Positions 21,923 to 34,047 of a stretch of 64,000 bases of DNA are shown here, piece after piece (positions within the stretch are counted from its first letter, which is position 1; each line of letters opens with the position of its first letter). Location: positions 657,501 through 721,500 of the forward strand of contig JACEVL010000469.1 of NCBI GenBank assembly GCA_020284085.1, in the 5' to 3' direction. The notes under the pieces were generated by a model. The model did no database searches. It was not told the origin of the DNA and worked only from the letters and a program-made list of their open reading frames with translations. The position numbers and the translations under genes are program-made. The stretch comes from Aporrectodea caliginosa (Eukaryota; Annelida; Clitellata; Crassiclitellata; Lumbricidae).

Positions 21923-22470
21923 AGCCGCAGGAGTAGCGAGGTTGCTTGATCGGCGGTAACAATTTTCGCAATACATGACAAGAATAGAGGCAAAGAGTCT
22001 GGTATCCACAGTGTTTCATAGAGTCTCAAAAGAGAGGGAATATAGAGGTAAATACCTCTGTCGTACCATCCTCCGGATAGTTCCCTCAAGGGCCCCCCGC
22101 TCCTGCCTTCCCGCGAAGCCCCACGACACAGGCGAGCAATACAGCATCATACCAACCGTAGTGGCACGAACCACATCAAATGAGCTGAGACCCGTGCGAC
22201 CTCAGGATCCGAAGTGCGTAAAGCCGCAGGAGTAGCGAGTTTGCTTGATCGGCGGTAACAATTTTCGCAATACATGACAAGAATAGAGGCAAAGAGTCTG
22301 GTATCCACAGTGTTTCATAGAGTCTCAAAAGAGAGGGCCCCCGCTCCTGCCTTCCCGCGAATCCCCACGACACAGGCGAGCAATACAGCATCATACCAAC
22401 CGTAGTGGCACGAACCACATCAAATGAGCTGAGACCCGTGCGACCTCAGGATCCGAAGTGCGTAAAGTGA
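21923..22470. repeat. Two-copy tandem duplication, second copy internally deleted
   Basis: Copy 1 (21923-22220) and copy 2 (about 22221-22468) are nearly identical. Copy 2 lacks about 55 bp corresponding to 22039-22093. The deletion ends share GGG. The minus frames here are interrupted and not convincingly coding. Confidence 0.85.
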
Positions 22471-23800
22471 CTGCTTTGCTTTAATGGTCAGATGTTTAAT
22501 ATGACTGGAGAACCCAAATGCACAGAAGCATACGGCCAGGTGCCGACCAGACCGCATCGTACTATAAGTTAAGCAAGGAAACAGAAAATGTTTTCACTGC
22601 GGAATACATTGAGGCATGGCTAGTTATATCTGTAAACAGTTCTGCTGCATAGACATACATGTACATACATCGGAGCGGTTCAGTTTCTGGTCCTGATTCA
22701 CTCCAGTGATACCTGCAGAAGGGAAGACACCAGAGAAGGGAAGCTTCAGACTGGACAAAGCAATTTCTAGAATTTTCCGACGCCTACTGAGACACGTGGG
22801 CTAACTGCACAAGGCTCTATATACAGATGTATGTAGAGCCTTGTATGTATGCCCGATTTAATGCACGCTTTGTAATAATAAACAGTAGGTAAAACACATA
22901 ATTATGGATAACCAGAATTGAACAGGAATTTTCTACTCCAGTAGCGAGAGATATAGTCTAAACCAGTGAAAGTGACGCAGGAAAGTTACCCTTTTCGGCG
23001 TTTCGCAGTAAATTGCGTCAAACATATAATATAAATAGAACTGGATATATATATATACTGTATATATAATATATATATATAATTGTACGCTATTGATTTT
23101 GGTTTAAAATTTCCTGCCGCTCAGTTTTCTTTGCATGTTTTGGCTCCTGTTCATAGCATTAACTGTAATTGGGATTCCTATAAATGAAAACAGATCATGC
23201 CTCTGTAAATGCAGATCAAATTGCGTCTGCAATTTAAGGATGATTGGTTTCGTTATTGACGTCACGGGCACTGACTCCAGCGACATGTATACGCTGATTA
23301 TGTCAATAGAAGGGTTCCTGCATTTCCGGGTCGGCAGTTATTAATTTATTGGCTCCCATAAAACCCTTCGTACCAGCTTCCGGAGCCGATTCCTCTTCCC
23401 ATCTCATATTTGCATTAAGTGGACTGCAATCATAATATTATGTCAATTCATTGATGCATGGAAAGTCAACCTATTGCCGCTCCTATATATAGGATTCGTC
23501 CATAATAGTAACTTGCATAAGTTAGAAATCGTCTCGAAAGTTTCCATTATCTGGTAGGCCACTTAACTCGCTGTCTCTCCTTTCACGTCTTTATGTATCT
23601 GTGTGCATGGTCGTTTCCTCTGAATGTCTGTCTTCTTGTGAGTGTATGAATGCGTCTCTCTCCATCTCTGCTTGTTCATCCCTATTCCGGTCTTAAACGG
23701 TATATTATTCGGAAATGTGGATGCATTTATTCAATGGGATACCGCACACGCACGCACAGTCATTTACATACTTACATTGCTTTATGGGCGCAGTTAGGAG
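22471..23800. other. No gene seen
   Basis: Contains an AT dinucleotide stretch at 23044-23082 and the hairpin at 22809. Short ORFs lack features. Confidence 0.4.
22809..22844. repeat. Short hairpin-forming inverted repeat
   Basis: Arms ACAAGGCTCTATATAC and GTATGTAGAGCCTTGT pair with one mismatch around a 4-nt loop. Confidence 0.8.
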
Positions 23801-23945
23801 GTGGTTTAAGGGTTCAACCCCCCATGACAAAATAAGTTTTCGAAATTTTTATAGACTTTTATATGCGAAATACAAAAAAACTTAACTTTTGCGGCCATGT
23901 TCAATGGAACTCCCCAAATTGTTTTCTGGGTATACGCTGCTGCTA
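23800..23945 (+). repeat. Dispersed repeat family E, copy 2
   Basis: Related to 13480-13655 by the shared GGGTTCAACCCCC start, the AATAAGTTT and GAAATTTTTATAG motifs, and the same order of blocks. Confidence 0.6.
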
Positions 23946-24570
23946 ATCTTATAGGAATTAGTTTTATAATAATACAGATGTGTCCGATTGGTTTCTGACT
24001 CTGACATGTTTTCAGTCATCATCGTTTCTCCGAAAGCACCAGGATCAGCAGCAGCAGCAGCATCTGCAGCGGTGGTTGGTGCAACAAAGCAACGATGTTT
24101 GCGATGCGTCTGAATAATATGACGCTTTCATTGTTCCCGTGATGATTCCAGTTCTGTCATGAATGCCATAATTCTAAGAACGGAATACATCGCCAAATTG
24201 TATTACTGTGCACGGGACAATCATGTTATTGTTCTATGCGACAATTATAATAGTGTAGTTTGAAAAGTCAGTGACGCATCGAAATAAAATGTTCGATGAA
24301 TGTAAGTAGACCATTGTTTTGTTTCTGTACACTTCGATTGTTCGGTGGCCATATTTCGTGTTCGGCCTGGGCCTGTTGCCTATAGAGAAGATATTGGCAA
24401 TTAATAAATTAGGCATGTCTTTATCGCAAATAATAATAGCTCTGTTAGAAGAATTGGTTTATTCCTGCCTTGTCCCGACCTTTGTGTTATGTTAGAATCA
24501 TGTGAAGAAACAAGCGGTTTAAGAAAAGTTAGGTTTCATTGCACAAGAATGGCTATTTATTAACATGAAT
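23946..24570. other. No gene seen
   Basis: Only a short (CAG)n run at 24048-24063. Confidence 0.4.
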
Positions 24571-24895
24571 ATTTATATAGCGCATTTCAAATGCGCACAG
24601 TCAAAGAAATACGGACTACATGCATCTATTTATTCCATTGTTTTGTTTCTATATACAACGGCAAGGTCCAGGATATATTACGCTTGCACGTAATTCCGTG
24701 TGATGAATGTATTTCGCTCTGTCTGTCTTTATCCCAGTCCCCGCTACTAGAAATCTCTTAGGCAGTCGATAAGTAGGTTCAGACTACATGCGTCTAGTTA
24801 CTCCCACTTTGTAGCTCCGCACAACGTTCAGTAGACGGTAGTGTCAAGCACACTATGCTCGCTAATTCCGTGTGATGAATGTGTTTCTCGCTAAG
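24571..24895. repeat. Diverged tandem duplication after a TTTATATAGCGC core
   Basis: About 110 bp beginning GACTACATGC is present at about 24613-24720 and again at 24781-24890. Both copies end TAATTCCGTGTGATGAATG. The pair follows ATTTATATAGCGCATTT (24571), part of the retroposon-tail motif. Confidence 0.6.
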
Positions 24896-26765
24896 CATAC
24901 TGAACTTTTTTGCCGACTGCCCAAAGGATTTCTAGCGCTGGGCATCGCTATAAAGACGAATGCTTTTCTCCCTCAGGCCGATTGTCGGTCGTCTTGTCAT
25001 CCTCATCTACAGCAGCAGCAGCAGCCATGGCTCTTCGATTTTAGCATGATTTCTATTTAAGTCCTTCGTCATCTCCAGCCAGACTCATACATCCATAATG
25101 GCACAGCTGCTGCAGTTCCATCTCTCAGCCTCTCCATCCGGTATCTGATGCTCAGCATCGTCCATCCTCCTCTCTCTACTTCATCATCTACATTGACTGC
25201 CACCGCTGCTGCTGCTTCGGCCTCGGCTCTAAGTCGTTACCTCTGCCGTCGAGATAGAAAAACGATGCTATAAATAGAAGCTTGGCCGTGACCTATTTGC
25301 ACGGAGTCCAATCGATGAAACATGCAAACGCACACAATACACGTATGCGAAGATCAATACAATTACATATATTGTCTCTATATATACACACATTTCATTT
25401 AATTAATTTCTAATGGCAACGTACGTACGATATTTATACATAAGCCTACTCATACTGCATGCATATCGTCATGCATTTACATATGATACAATATGTGTAG
25501 TAGAATCATCAGTATTATGTATTTCGTACCCGTTATTCAGTCGATCAATCCGTCAATGTCCAACCATCAAATGTAACAGCCTATGTTTTCATTTAACAAC
25601 ATAATTTATCTAATTAGTTAAAGTAAATGATCTTTAATAAATGCAGGCACGTACAAATGTCCATGCTGTTTCTGTAGACAGAGTCTTGTAACACGTAGGT
25701 CCAACTACACACAAGCTTTTATATAACTGGCCGGAACATACATGAATAATGATTGATCTTTAAATAGGTTCCACCGAGCATATACGTTTAACCTACAGAC
25801 GACATATTTATACAAGGTTGCTTTATAAATAACATGAACCAAAGAATTAGTTTTATTCGTCCAAATAAAAACGTTAGCTGTGTCAGATGTATTGAATACA
25901 TTGTATGCAGTGTGTGTATGCTTACGTTGCTGCTTTAAATAAATCGAGCAAATGTATGTAAGAGGCGAAAATAGAGCGACGATTTCTTAAAGACAGCAAG
26001 CACGTTGATTACTTTGTAATAAGCGGTGTTTAAGAAAGATTAAAAAACTTCTAGGCAATTAGTGAGCTTCGTGCCGTCCGTCTAGGTGATGAATGAAACT
26101 TACTCGATGATGCTTTACATGTTTACATGTCACAAGCGTCGATCCCAATGATTCGAAGGGACATTTCCCACCCAGCGTTTAGTTTGAGGGTAAGTAAGCG
26201 AGTGCGTATGTTCTCTCCAATATTTTTGGGTCTCCCAGGCGGCAATTACTGCTTCTCTTGCTAGTAACTTTCCCCCCTATCATAACAATGGTTTATTATA
26301 TAAAAAGTGGGAAATAGCATGCAACTTTAGGCAACAGCTTAACTGTAGAGAGAAAGACGTAAGGATATGTCCCTTCGATATTTGAGAATAAATCGACAAC
26401 AATGCCTGACATAAGCAATTGTTGCAGACAGAGATTTGCAATATATGAGCAATTTTAACCTTACCAAAACTCAGGAGACTCTCTGTAAACCACATAGCTA
26501 TAGCCTGAATATTTACAATATAATATTTATTCTCGTATTCGGTTACGTTCTGTTTGGTTACTCAAATTCTAGTCTGCTTTAGCTATGTATACATAGCACA
26601 AGACGCAAACCACATAGTTAATTGAGATAGGTCTTATATGTTAACTCATACTGGAACTTAGAAAGTTACAAACACAATGAAACACTTAAAAGACGTTTGA
26701 TTGGAAAATTAACAGATATTCGACAATCACAACAACGCTAAAGAAGACCTAACACTTTGTAACTC
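24896..26765. other. No gene seen
   Basis: AT-rich. Small CAG/CTG runs near 25012 and 25206. ORFs under 75 codons without features. Confidence 0.45.
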
Positions 26766-26769
26766 GAGT

Positions 26770-27120
26770 TATAACAGACGTCTTTTATGGTTTAGGCCTA
26801 CTTTGGGCTTTGGTTGAGACCTACTTCAGTCCTGACTGAGCATGTTTTGGGTATTGGACGAGGCCGACTTTGGGCTTTGATTTCGGGCTTACGTTGGGCT
26901 TTGGCTGAGGTCTACTTCACCCTGACTGAGCATATTAAGGACTTTGGTTGAGGACAACTTTGGGCTTTGGTCTTGGGCTTACTCTGGGTTTTCGATGAGG
27001 CCGACGTTGGGCTTTGGTTTCGAACTTTGAGCGAGGTCTACTTTCGCCCTTGCTGAGCCAATTGTGGCTAATGGTTGAGGTCTACTTTGGGCTTCGGCTG
27101 AAACCTGCTTTGATGCTTCC
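26770..27120. repeat. Diverged minisatellite
   Basis: Irregular repeats of TTGGGCTTTGGTTGAGG and CCTGACTGAGCAT-like blocks, the latter at 26831, 26921 and 27049. It is a source for part of the palindrome spacer at 27961-28107. Confidence 0.7.
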
Positions 27121-27342
27121 AAGAAAAAAGGCATTCGTCTAATTCGCAAAGTGGATTTGCCCCGTCGATCTGTCGGTCGGTCGGTCGATTGCCCGTGAGG
27201 GAATTGCCAGTGGAATACAGAAACTCTTCGACAGACGACAAACAGTCAGAACGAGACAGAAGAATGTGTTACGCTGCGTTCGGCGGCGGCGGCGGCGGCA
27301 GGCTTTCCGAGTGCATCCCCGTCAGCGTCATCGGCCGCCGCC

Positions 27343-27696
27343 TCACTTTCTTCTAAAGAAGGGATGCGCCGACTTGGACCGTGCCCCGTCGTCGTCCGTC
27401 TTACCGCCTTGCTCGACGTAACTCCTTGATCTGGCCGACATCGGCTTGATACTCTTGAAGTAGATGAGCAGATAGATGGCGCCTACGACGAGCGACAGCG
27501 AAGCGACGATGATGAGAATGATGACGGCCATTGACGTCAGCGGTGACTTGGGAATGTCTGTGACGCCCTCGTTGAAGCCGGCGACGTCGACGAGCGATGA
27601 CGTCACGTTGGTGAAAACTGTGTACGGCGGATTTCCATCGCGGTTCATCTTGTTACCAACGACTTCACCCGGTTTGTTTGTCATTGCAGCTGCCAC
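27343..27696 (-). CDS. 3'-terminal exon of a single-pass membrane protein, family unknown
   Basis: Begins after the acceptor TTTTTAACAG (AG at 27698-27697); an in-frame TAA lies just upstream, so this is an internal start of coding by splicing. The 117-codon exon ends TGA after FFRRK. Visible parts: an extracellular-type segment with an N-glycosylation sequon NVT (residue 30), a hydrophobic segment at 56-80, then a basic tail starting KSIKP. The positive-inside rule suggests an external N-terminus and a 37-residue cytoplasmic tail. The tail has several Ser/Arg and a YVEQ tyrosine motif. Earlier exons would lie to the right on this strand but were not found. I do not recognise the family. Codon use is GC-rich compared with its surroundings, as expected of a real exon. 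Confidence 0.75.
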   Translation of the reverse strand: MAAAMTNKPGEVVGNKMNRDGNPPYTVFTNVTSSLVDVAGFNEGVTDIPKSPLTSMAVIILIIVASLSLVVGAIYLLIYFKSIKPMSARSRSYVEQGGKTDDDGARSKSAHPFFRRK

Positions 27697-27806
27697 CTGT
27701 TAAAAAGCAAATAGAGTCAATGATCAGAAGATCAATGGATGGACGAATGAATGAATGAATGAATGATGGAATGAAAGAACGAATATATTTACGGATTAAA
27801 GAATGA

Positions 27807-28243
27807 ATATGCGTATGGTATGATCGACGGCGGGTGGATAGGAGGGCGGATGGATGGATGGATGGATGGATGGGTGGATGGATGGATGGATGGATGGATG
27901 GATGGATGGATGGATGGATGGATGGATGGATGGATGGATGGATGGATGGATGGATGGATGGACGGAACAATGGATGGATTGGTAAAAGAAACGAGACAGA
28001 ACGAGACAGAAGAATGTGTTACGCTGCTTCAGTCCTGACTGAGCATGTTTTGGGTATTGGACGAGGCCGACTTTGGGCTTTGGTTTCGGGCTTACTTTGG
28101 GTTTTCGATGATCCATCCATCCATCCATCCATCCATCCATCCATCCATCCATCCATCCATCCATCCATCCATCCATCCATCCATCCATCCATCCATCCAT
28201 CCTCCCTCCTATCCACCCGCCGTCGATCAGTCCATACGCATAT
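27807..28243. repeat. Large imperfect palindrome with tetranucleotide arms
   Basis: The left arm 27807-27960 starts ATATGCGTATGG and includes GATCGACGGCGGGTGGATAG and then (GGAT)n. The right arm 28108-28243 is its inverted copy: (ATCC)n, the same unique block reversed, and CCATACGCATAT. The spacer is 27961-28107. Poly-IHPS and poly-WMDG reading frames here are repeat artefacts. Confidence 0.9.
27961..28107. repeat. Patchwork spacer of the palindrome
   Basis: Contains a copy of 27249-27277 joined to a copy of 26824-26879 and then to sequence like 26953-26998, in an order different from the source. Confidence 0.75.
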
Positions 28244-29620
28244 AGAAGGTGGATGGATGAATTGACGGATAGAAGGATAGTCGGGAGGATTGACGGATAT
28301 ATTGGCAGATAGGCATTAGGCACACAGATTAATGCAGATTAATAAGAATAAATCTACGAAAGAAATCAGTGCAGCCCATGGGTGAGTAAGTAAACAATTG
28401 TATGTCAGTGATGGGTGACGTGAGCTATGAGAAAAACAGACACGGCTTTCTGTGCACAAACTGCGGGCGTTCCGTATATATTTATGCATCCGTTTTCTGT
28501 AGTGTTATACCAGAGACCGAGTCGGCGCCAAAGTGACTTGAGGTAAGATTTAGAGTGAACGTAGAACGCTATCTCTCCTATACCAATTGACGCTCGCGAC
28601 CCGTTGCTTCGGCTGCTAGTGTAAACAAAAGAAGAAAGGAGCGTCGGAACTAACCGCGACTATTCTGTAGTCGAACAGTTACTTCTATCTTCCTATGGGA
28701 ACTCTGGTTTAGTGCTCAGTTAGGACTGGATTGACTAATCACACTGCAATAACTGAGTTTATGTCTGGTTTTGCACCGGACAAAGAAGAATTTTCACGAT
28801 GCAGTAAAAGCAGTAATGAGAATAGTTTTGCCTCAACGACATCCTAATGTTTTGCCTGGACAGTTTACCTCTTATCTGACAAAACGCAGTTTCGTTCTTC
28901 AAGTCTAATGAAGCAAAATTCTGAAAATGACGCAGTGTAATGGAATTCTTAGCTGCATCCTCGTCTAAATTCTAGAACGCTCATTTAAGGCATCCTCAGT
29001 CCTCTGCCGATCACCAGATCCATAGCCATTGGAACATCCTCCTCGCGTGTGTCGTCCGCATATATAGCCTCATCCCATTCGGTTGAATCGCGCCGCTTTT
29101 TATGCTCCTATAGTCATATAATAAGCTAGTGATTTCCGCTGAGACGATGTATGGGCTGTGCACAGAGCCAGAGGACGACGTCAGCTTAGATCCACCCATA
29201 AGTCTTCCACGCTCATCATACTAAATGGACTTACCGTACATGTATAGGCAGAGCCATGCGCATGGAACAAAATCCATAATGTTCTTGTATCCACACACAG
29301 AATTATGCAGGCACATTAACGCGGAGGTACTGAATGGCAGAGAGTACACGATGCACAGACAAGAATGCTTGTGTGTGGTCTAATGGTGTTTTAGCGTGTT
29401 TTCGATCATAAAGCACACGAACGAAATATTTACTGCATACACGTGCTAGGCGTAGATTATGCATTCCGGAGGAATAACAAGCAGATCGGTTGGGTCCATA
29501 CGAGGCGCCGCCGTGAAAGGGTGAACTGATGGATGAAGAATGTCATTGAAGAACAGCTTCTAGCATTGGAACATTCACAGCAGTCTGCTTTGCTCACCCT
29601 AATATATCATAGGCTTATTC
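28244..29620. other. No gene seen
   Basis: No recognisable ORF, repeat family or RNA gene. Confidence 0.45.
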
Positions 29621-29945
29621 TTGTATCTGCATGTCTCTGTTTCCCTCCCTCTCTCTGTTGTTCTTATTCCCCTCTTTCTGTCTCTCTTTGTCTTTCACAG
29701 TCTTTCATTCTGTCTCTTTCTCTGTATCTGTCACTGTGTCTATTCATTCTTTCTGTCTGTTAGAGTCTATATTTTTCTGTCTCTCTGCTTGTCTATCTCT
29801 TTCTCTCTCTGTTTCCATTCCTTCATTCTGTTGCTCATTATCTCTCATTGCATATTAGCATGTCTCTCTCTGTATCTATCACTGTGACTATTCATTCTTT
29901 CTGTCTTGCTTCGTCTCTCATTCTGTCTCTCTGTCAGTCTCATTC
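29621..29945. repeat. Pyrimidine-rich TCTG/TCTC low-complexity tract
   Basis: The plus strand is dominated by TCTGTCTC-like blocks. The Ser/Leu/Cys-rich ORFs are compositional. Confidence 0.75.
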
Positions 29946-30214
29946 ACTGTATTGACCTACATACGTAAAATCAGCAAAGCTGTTGTTCAAACGCTGTCAA
30001 ATATATATTCAGTATTGACACTTTTAAGTCTTGGTCTACAGAGACTTAGTGCCTATACCAAGCCATGGACTCAATGACACGGGTTTTTGTCTAGATGTAT
30101 GGATGACAGTCCGTTGTAAACTAAACTCGGTTCTATACAATTATAAGAGTTCTTTTTAGAAAATAATGATTTATTACACTGCCGCAGTCCTATCAATAGT
30201 TACTACTTCAGTAA
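29946..30214. other. No gene seen
   Basis: No features. Confidence 0.35.
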
Positions 30215-30314
30215 TCTTTCTAGACTACCTTGGTTATTTCTAGACTACTTTAGGCCTTTCTAAACCTCTCAGTTCTTTCTAAGCTATTGCAGTTCTTTGT
30301 AGAATATCTCGGTT
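30215..30314 (+). repeat. Degenerate 20-bp tandem repeat, five units
   Basis: Units such as TCTTTCTAGACTACCTTGGT, TCTTTCTAAGCTATTGCAGT and TCTTTGTAGAATATCTCGGT follow each other with nearly constant 20-bp spacing. A 12-bp duplication (GACAGAACCACT) follows. Confidence 0.75.
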
Positions 30315-32552
30315 CTGACAGAACCACTGACAGAACCACTCAGCTCTTTTTAGATTGGTCTAGTCACAATTATTTATCTGCATAGGGTGTACGTCACATA
30401 TATTCCTTATGGTTGCTAGGATGGCTAATACACGTCTACTTCCATTGGCTCCTTTCATTCCATCTAGACTAGGAAACTAGAGGAATTTCATCAGCAGTGT
30501 CTTCGTGTCTTATTGCATTCTCATTCTGCATTCGAAATGAAATATCTTCATAAATTTACATTAAGGTATCTATCAGTAAATGATCAACAGCTCTATAGAT
30601 CGTATACATGACCTCTGGAAAGCTGTAGGTCTATAACATAGCAACTGCATGTTGTGACATGTTTTGGTCACGCTATGCATGTCTTCAAAACCGTGGCACC
30701 ACTGACCAAATGTCGCAGACCAAACTGACACTCTAAGATGTCTGTATGATTGCAGTCTGAGATGTTTTAATTGGCAGTATTTAATTGCTTTAAGCTGCCC
30801 TGGGTTTCAATAGTCGTACCTTTTAGGCCTTACTGCTATTAGCCAAAACCTTAATGCATTACTGGTTCTATCTATTCGCCATCGCTGATATACGTTGTTC
30901 TGTGACGTGTTTTAAATTGTACAATAAGTACTTATTTTTATAGGATTGTATTGAGTTGGGAAGTCGTGCATTTTTTATTGTGCGTTTTGTTTATTGTTTT
31001 AGTTGTTCTGTGTCAGTTGTTTTGCAGTGCTCAGACCGCTGTAAACACCATAACTTCAGCACTCGGTGTCAACCGGAATGTGCATGGCTCAGTGGTTAAG
31101 CCATTGAGTAGTTTCCTGAGTATTTCTATAGTGTGCTTCGTGACAACACTCTGGATAGGAATTATTTATCCAGGGCTTTAGAATGAAGTCGTCAGTTTGT
31201 ATATTGCATGCAGCATGTCTTGCACTATGTCGCAGATCTGATCAAACTCGCGCTTATGAGATCTCGCTATCTGGATGCGACCCGTTATAGCGTCTCCATA
31301 CGAAAGTTGGCCTAATGGATACCGAAAAGCATGAAACAACCTTAGTTGGAAAATAGGCATTTCCCAAGAATATAGTAAATCTTCGATCACTTGCAACATA
31401 ATTACGTTTTTATGGTTCAATTCTCAAAGAGTCTGATAAAGCCGATTTAGCTTCATTTTCATCCAGTGATTGTACAGTGAATTGGACCATAAAAAGTCGG
31501 CCAATAACCATGCGTAACTCTTTCAGACGCCAGAGAAATGGAATTAAACAGAGTCCAGAAAATCTGATTTATCTGGACTGTAGCGGCCATGATTGCAAGG
31601 TCTTGATGGAGCCATATCTTATATGTTGCTGCATTGCATCGCCTCGACTGCTTCTTCGCGAGTGGTATACTTTATGAGAAGCGGACCAAATGGCACTGAC
31701 CTCATAGAGGGAACCCATCTGACATCAATCAATTCATTCGTTTCACACTCCTAAGCAGACGCCTGCGAAGCCAATTCTCGCGGGAAATTGTATGCATTGA
31801 ACGGTTCATAGTATCTAGTAAATCTGAAATCTTCGCGAGAAGAACTTCGTTTGCAGCCGAGGAAGAACGAAGCGGAAAATGAGTTTGCTACCTGGACATA
31901 TCATCGCACCCGGCAAACAGGAATCCGGGCAGATTAATGTAAACACGACTGTTGTTGAATCTGTATGAACATCGTAGCTCTCAAGTTGCATGCTTTATTA
32001 ATATTCATAATCTTCAGACTACACGATAACACCATCTATCATTTTGACAAGAGGAATGCTCATCCCTCTTCCTAATCTTGGCCCGCTGAAGCAGAAAGAT
32101 GGCTTTGCAGATGGGCCAACAGCATCCTACTACAGTCGTCTCAAGGCCCGATGTTAGGACTGCAGCAGCTGGTTTCCCTACCGCCGCCGCCGCCTCAACC
32201 GTAGCAGCAACAGAGGTTAATACCAGCAGCGTAAGCCCTTTGCCAGCAAACGTATAAAAACGTCAAGGTTCCATTGCGGGACTTCGTAACTTACTTCTTC
32301 TACGCCTACTCGAAACTACAAAGCATGGCAAACATTTTACTAGCAACAGCAAATACAGTAATAACACATGGCTACACAGAACTGAATGCACGGACGCCAC
32401 GTGTAAACAACTCAACTTTGGTCAACATTACTAAACAAAATTTCAAATTATTAAACCGATAATATTATATTATTAGGTGTAGACATGTTTTGTGATCTAT
32501 ATAGAAGGTTTTACACATGTAAGAAAAATTCTAAGCAAAGTAGTCAAGATGC
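30315..32552. other. No gene seen
   Basis: A 76-codon plus ORF at 30951-31181 has a hydrophobic start and a second hydrophobic stretch, but no family, conserved motif or splice evidence. The remaining ORFs are featureless. Confidence 0.4.
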
Positions 32553-32560
32553 GTTCTGTA
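32553..32560. repeat. Left 8-bp target-site duplication of the hAT-like MITE
   Basis: GTTCTGTA, repeated at 32659-32666. Confidence 0.7.
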
Positions 32561-32658
32561 CAAAGCTCGAGGGTACGTACCATACGTATTCTATTTTTTT
32601 AAGGTACGTACGTATTTTAACGTATTCTATTTTAGGGTACGCGTACCCTCGAGCTCTG
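32561..32658. mobile_element. Miniature hAT-like element, 98 bp
   Basis: Left end CAAAGCTCGAGGGTACG; right end reversed CAGAGCTCGAGGGTACG: one mismatch in 17 bp. It is flanked by an exact 8-bp direct repeat, GTTCTGTA. 8-bp duplications and CARAG termini are typical of the hAT superfamily. It has no coding space. The interior holds two copies of ACGTATTCTATTTT. Confidence 0.8.
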
Positions 32659-32666
32659 GTTCTGTA
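32659..32666. repeat. Right 8-bp target-site duplication of the hAT-like MITE
   Basis: GTTCTGTA, identical to 32553-32560. Confidence 0.7.
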
Positions 32667-32689
32667 TTAGTAAATCGTAAACTTGAAAC

Positions 32690-32750
32690 TTATTGAGCGC
32701 TACTTAAGAGCCAAAGCGCTGGGCACCAGCTTATTCATAAGCACTCACAG
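32690..32750 (-). mobile_element. LINE 3'-end fragment
   Basis: GGGCACCAGCTTATTCATAA with AAAGCGCT. Related blocks are in the LINE at 39491-39550 and at 47151-47190. It is probably the terminal 3' segment of the same LINE family. Confidence 0.45.
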
Positions 32751-33223
<473 letters not shown>

Positions 33224-33344
33224 GGGATCTGTTATGATGGTGGGTGTGTTTAGGATGAGAGAAATTGTACAACGGCAGAATGGATGGGTTAGGGTAAGAT
33301 TTCTTGAAAAGTGGAGCGTTTGTTTCAGATGGAAAAGTCTGAGA

Positions 33345-33640
33345 TTGTAATTGTAATTGTAATTAGCAACTTCTATTGCGCCGGTGTATAATGCACAAGG
33401 CACTAACCGATGGCACACCAAAACCAAGCCGTAATCAGATAAACATCCAGAAGATCAGTCCGTAAGACAAAGGGGCAGCCTATCGTGTATAAGCAATTTG
33501 AAAGAGGTAAGTTTTCAGTTAAGAGCGAAATGACACAAGCAACTAAGCACAGCGCACAGACAGGAAGAGAGTTCCAGAAAGTAGGCCCAGCAACTGGCAA
33601 AGCTCGTTTACCAAGAAGTTGCAAGAACAGTTCTCGATTT
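33345..33640 (-). pseudogene. LINE 3' fragment with (ATTACA)n tail
   Basis: The minus strand encodes RALPVAGPTFWNSLP, the conserved RT C-terminal signature, and then loses frame. At its 3' end (33364-33345) it carries three ATTACA units, the same hexamer that forms the long array at 17164-17507. Confidence 0.7.
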
Positions 33641-33850
33641 AGATATTACCAGACAAAGATCAATCAATCAATTTCGTTTATTCACAACACCAAGCTGAGA
33701 GGTCGCAACTTGTTACAGGTAACAGATAGGAAAAATTGTCTAAGCTCTGACAGTTAGTTATTAAGATAATCAGATTACCTCATTGAATAATAATAAGTCT
33801 GGGGAATAAACACTGATTTTAAATATTGTAGTTGGCCAGAGTTCACAGTT
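33641..33850. other. No gene seen
   Basis: AT-rich. Confidence 0.3.
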
Positions 33851-33854
33851 TTAT

Positions 33855-33925
33855 GTATGTATGTATATGGCTATTTATATAGCGCCTTACAAGAAACTCA
33901 CGAAGGCGCTATGAACCTTAGCTTG
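33855..33925 (-). mobile_element. Retroposon 3'-end core with (CATA)n tail
   Basis: Minus strand: GGCGCTATATAAATAGCC, then a (CATA)n tail. A partly inverted AAGGCGCTATG copy lies 25 bp away, so the unit can form a hairpin. Confidence 0.55.
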
Positions 33926-34047
33926 AAACAAATTCTTTGCTGAACAGGACTCCATTGCAAAGATTTAAGTACAGAGGTTATAATTTATGTTTATATTTGG
34001 ATGTATTAGTTATGGCTCTAGCCGAAGAGTTCTGAACTCTCTGCATG

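Noticed and set aside
27665..28323. IHPS- and WMDG-repeat ORFs
   Set aside because: Produced by the (GGAT)n/(ATCC)n arms, open in all frames.
30951..31181. Small hydrophobic ORF that could be a membrane peptide
   Set aside because: Length is within chance in AT/GT-rich DNA, with no supporting splice or conservation evidence.
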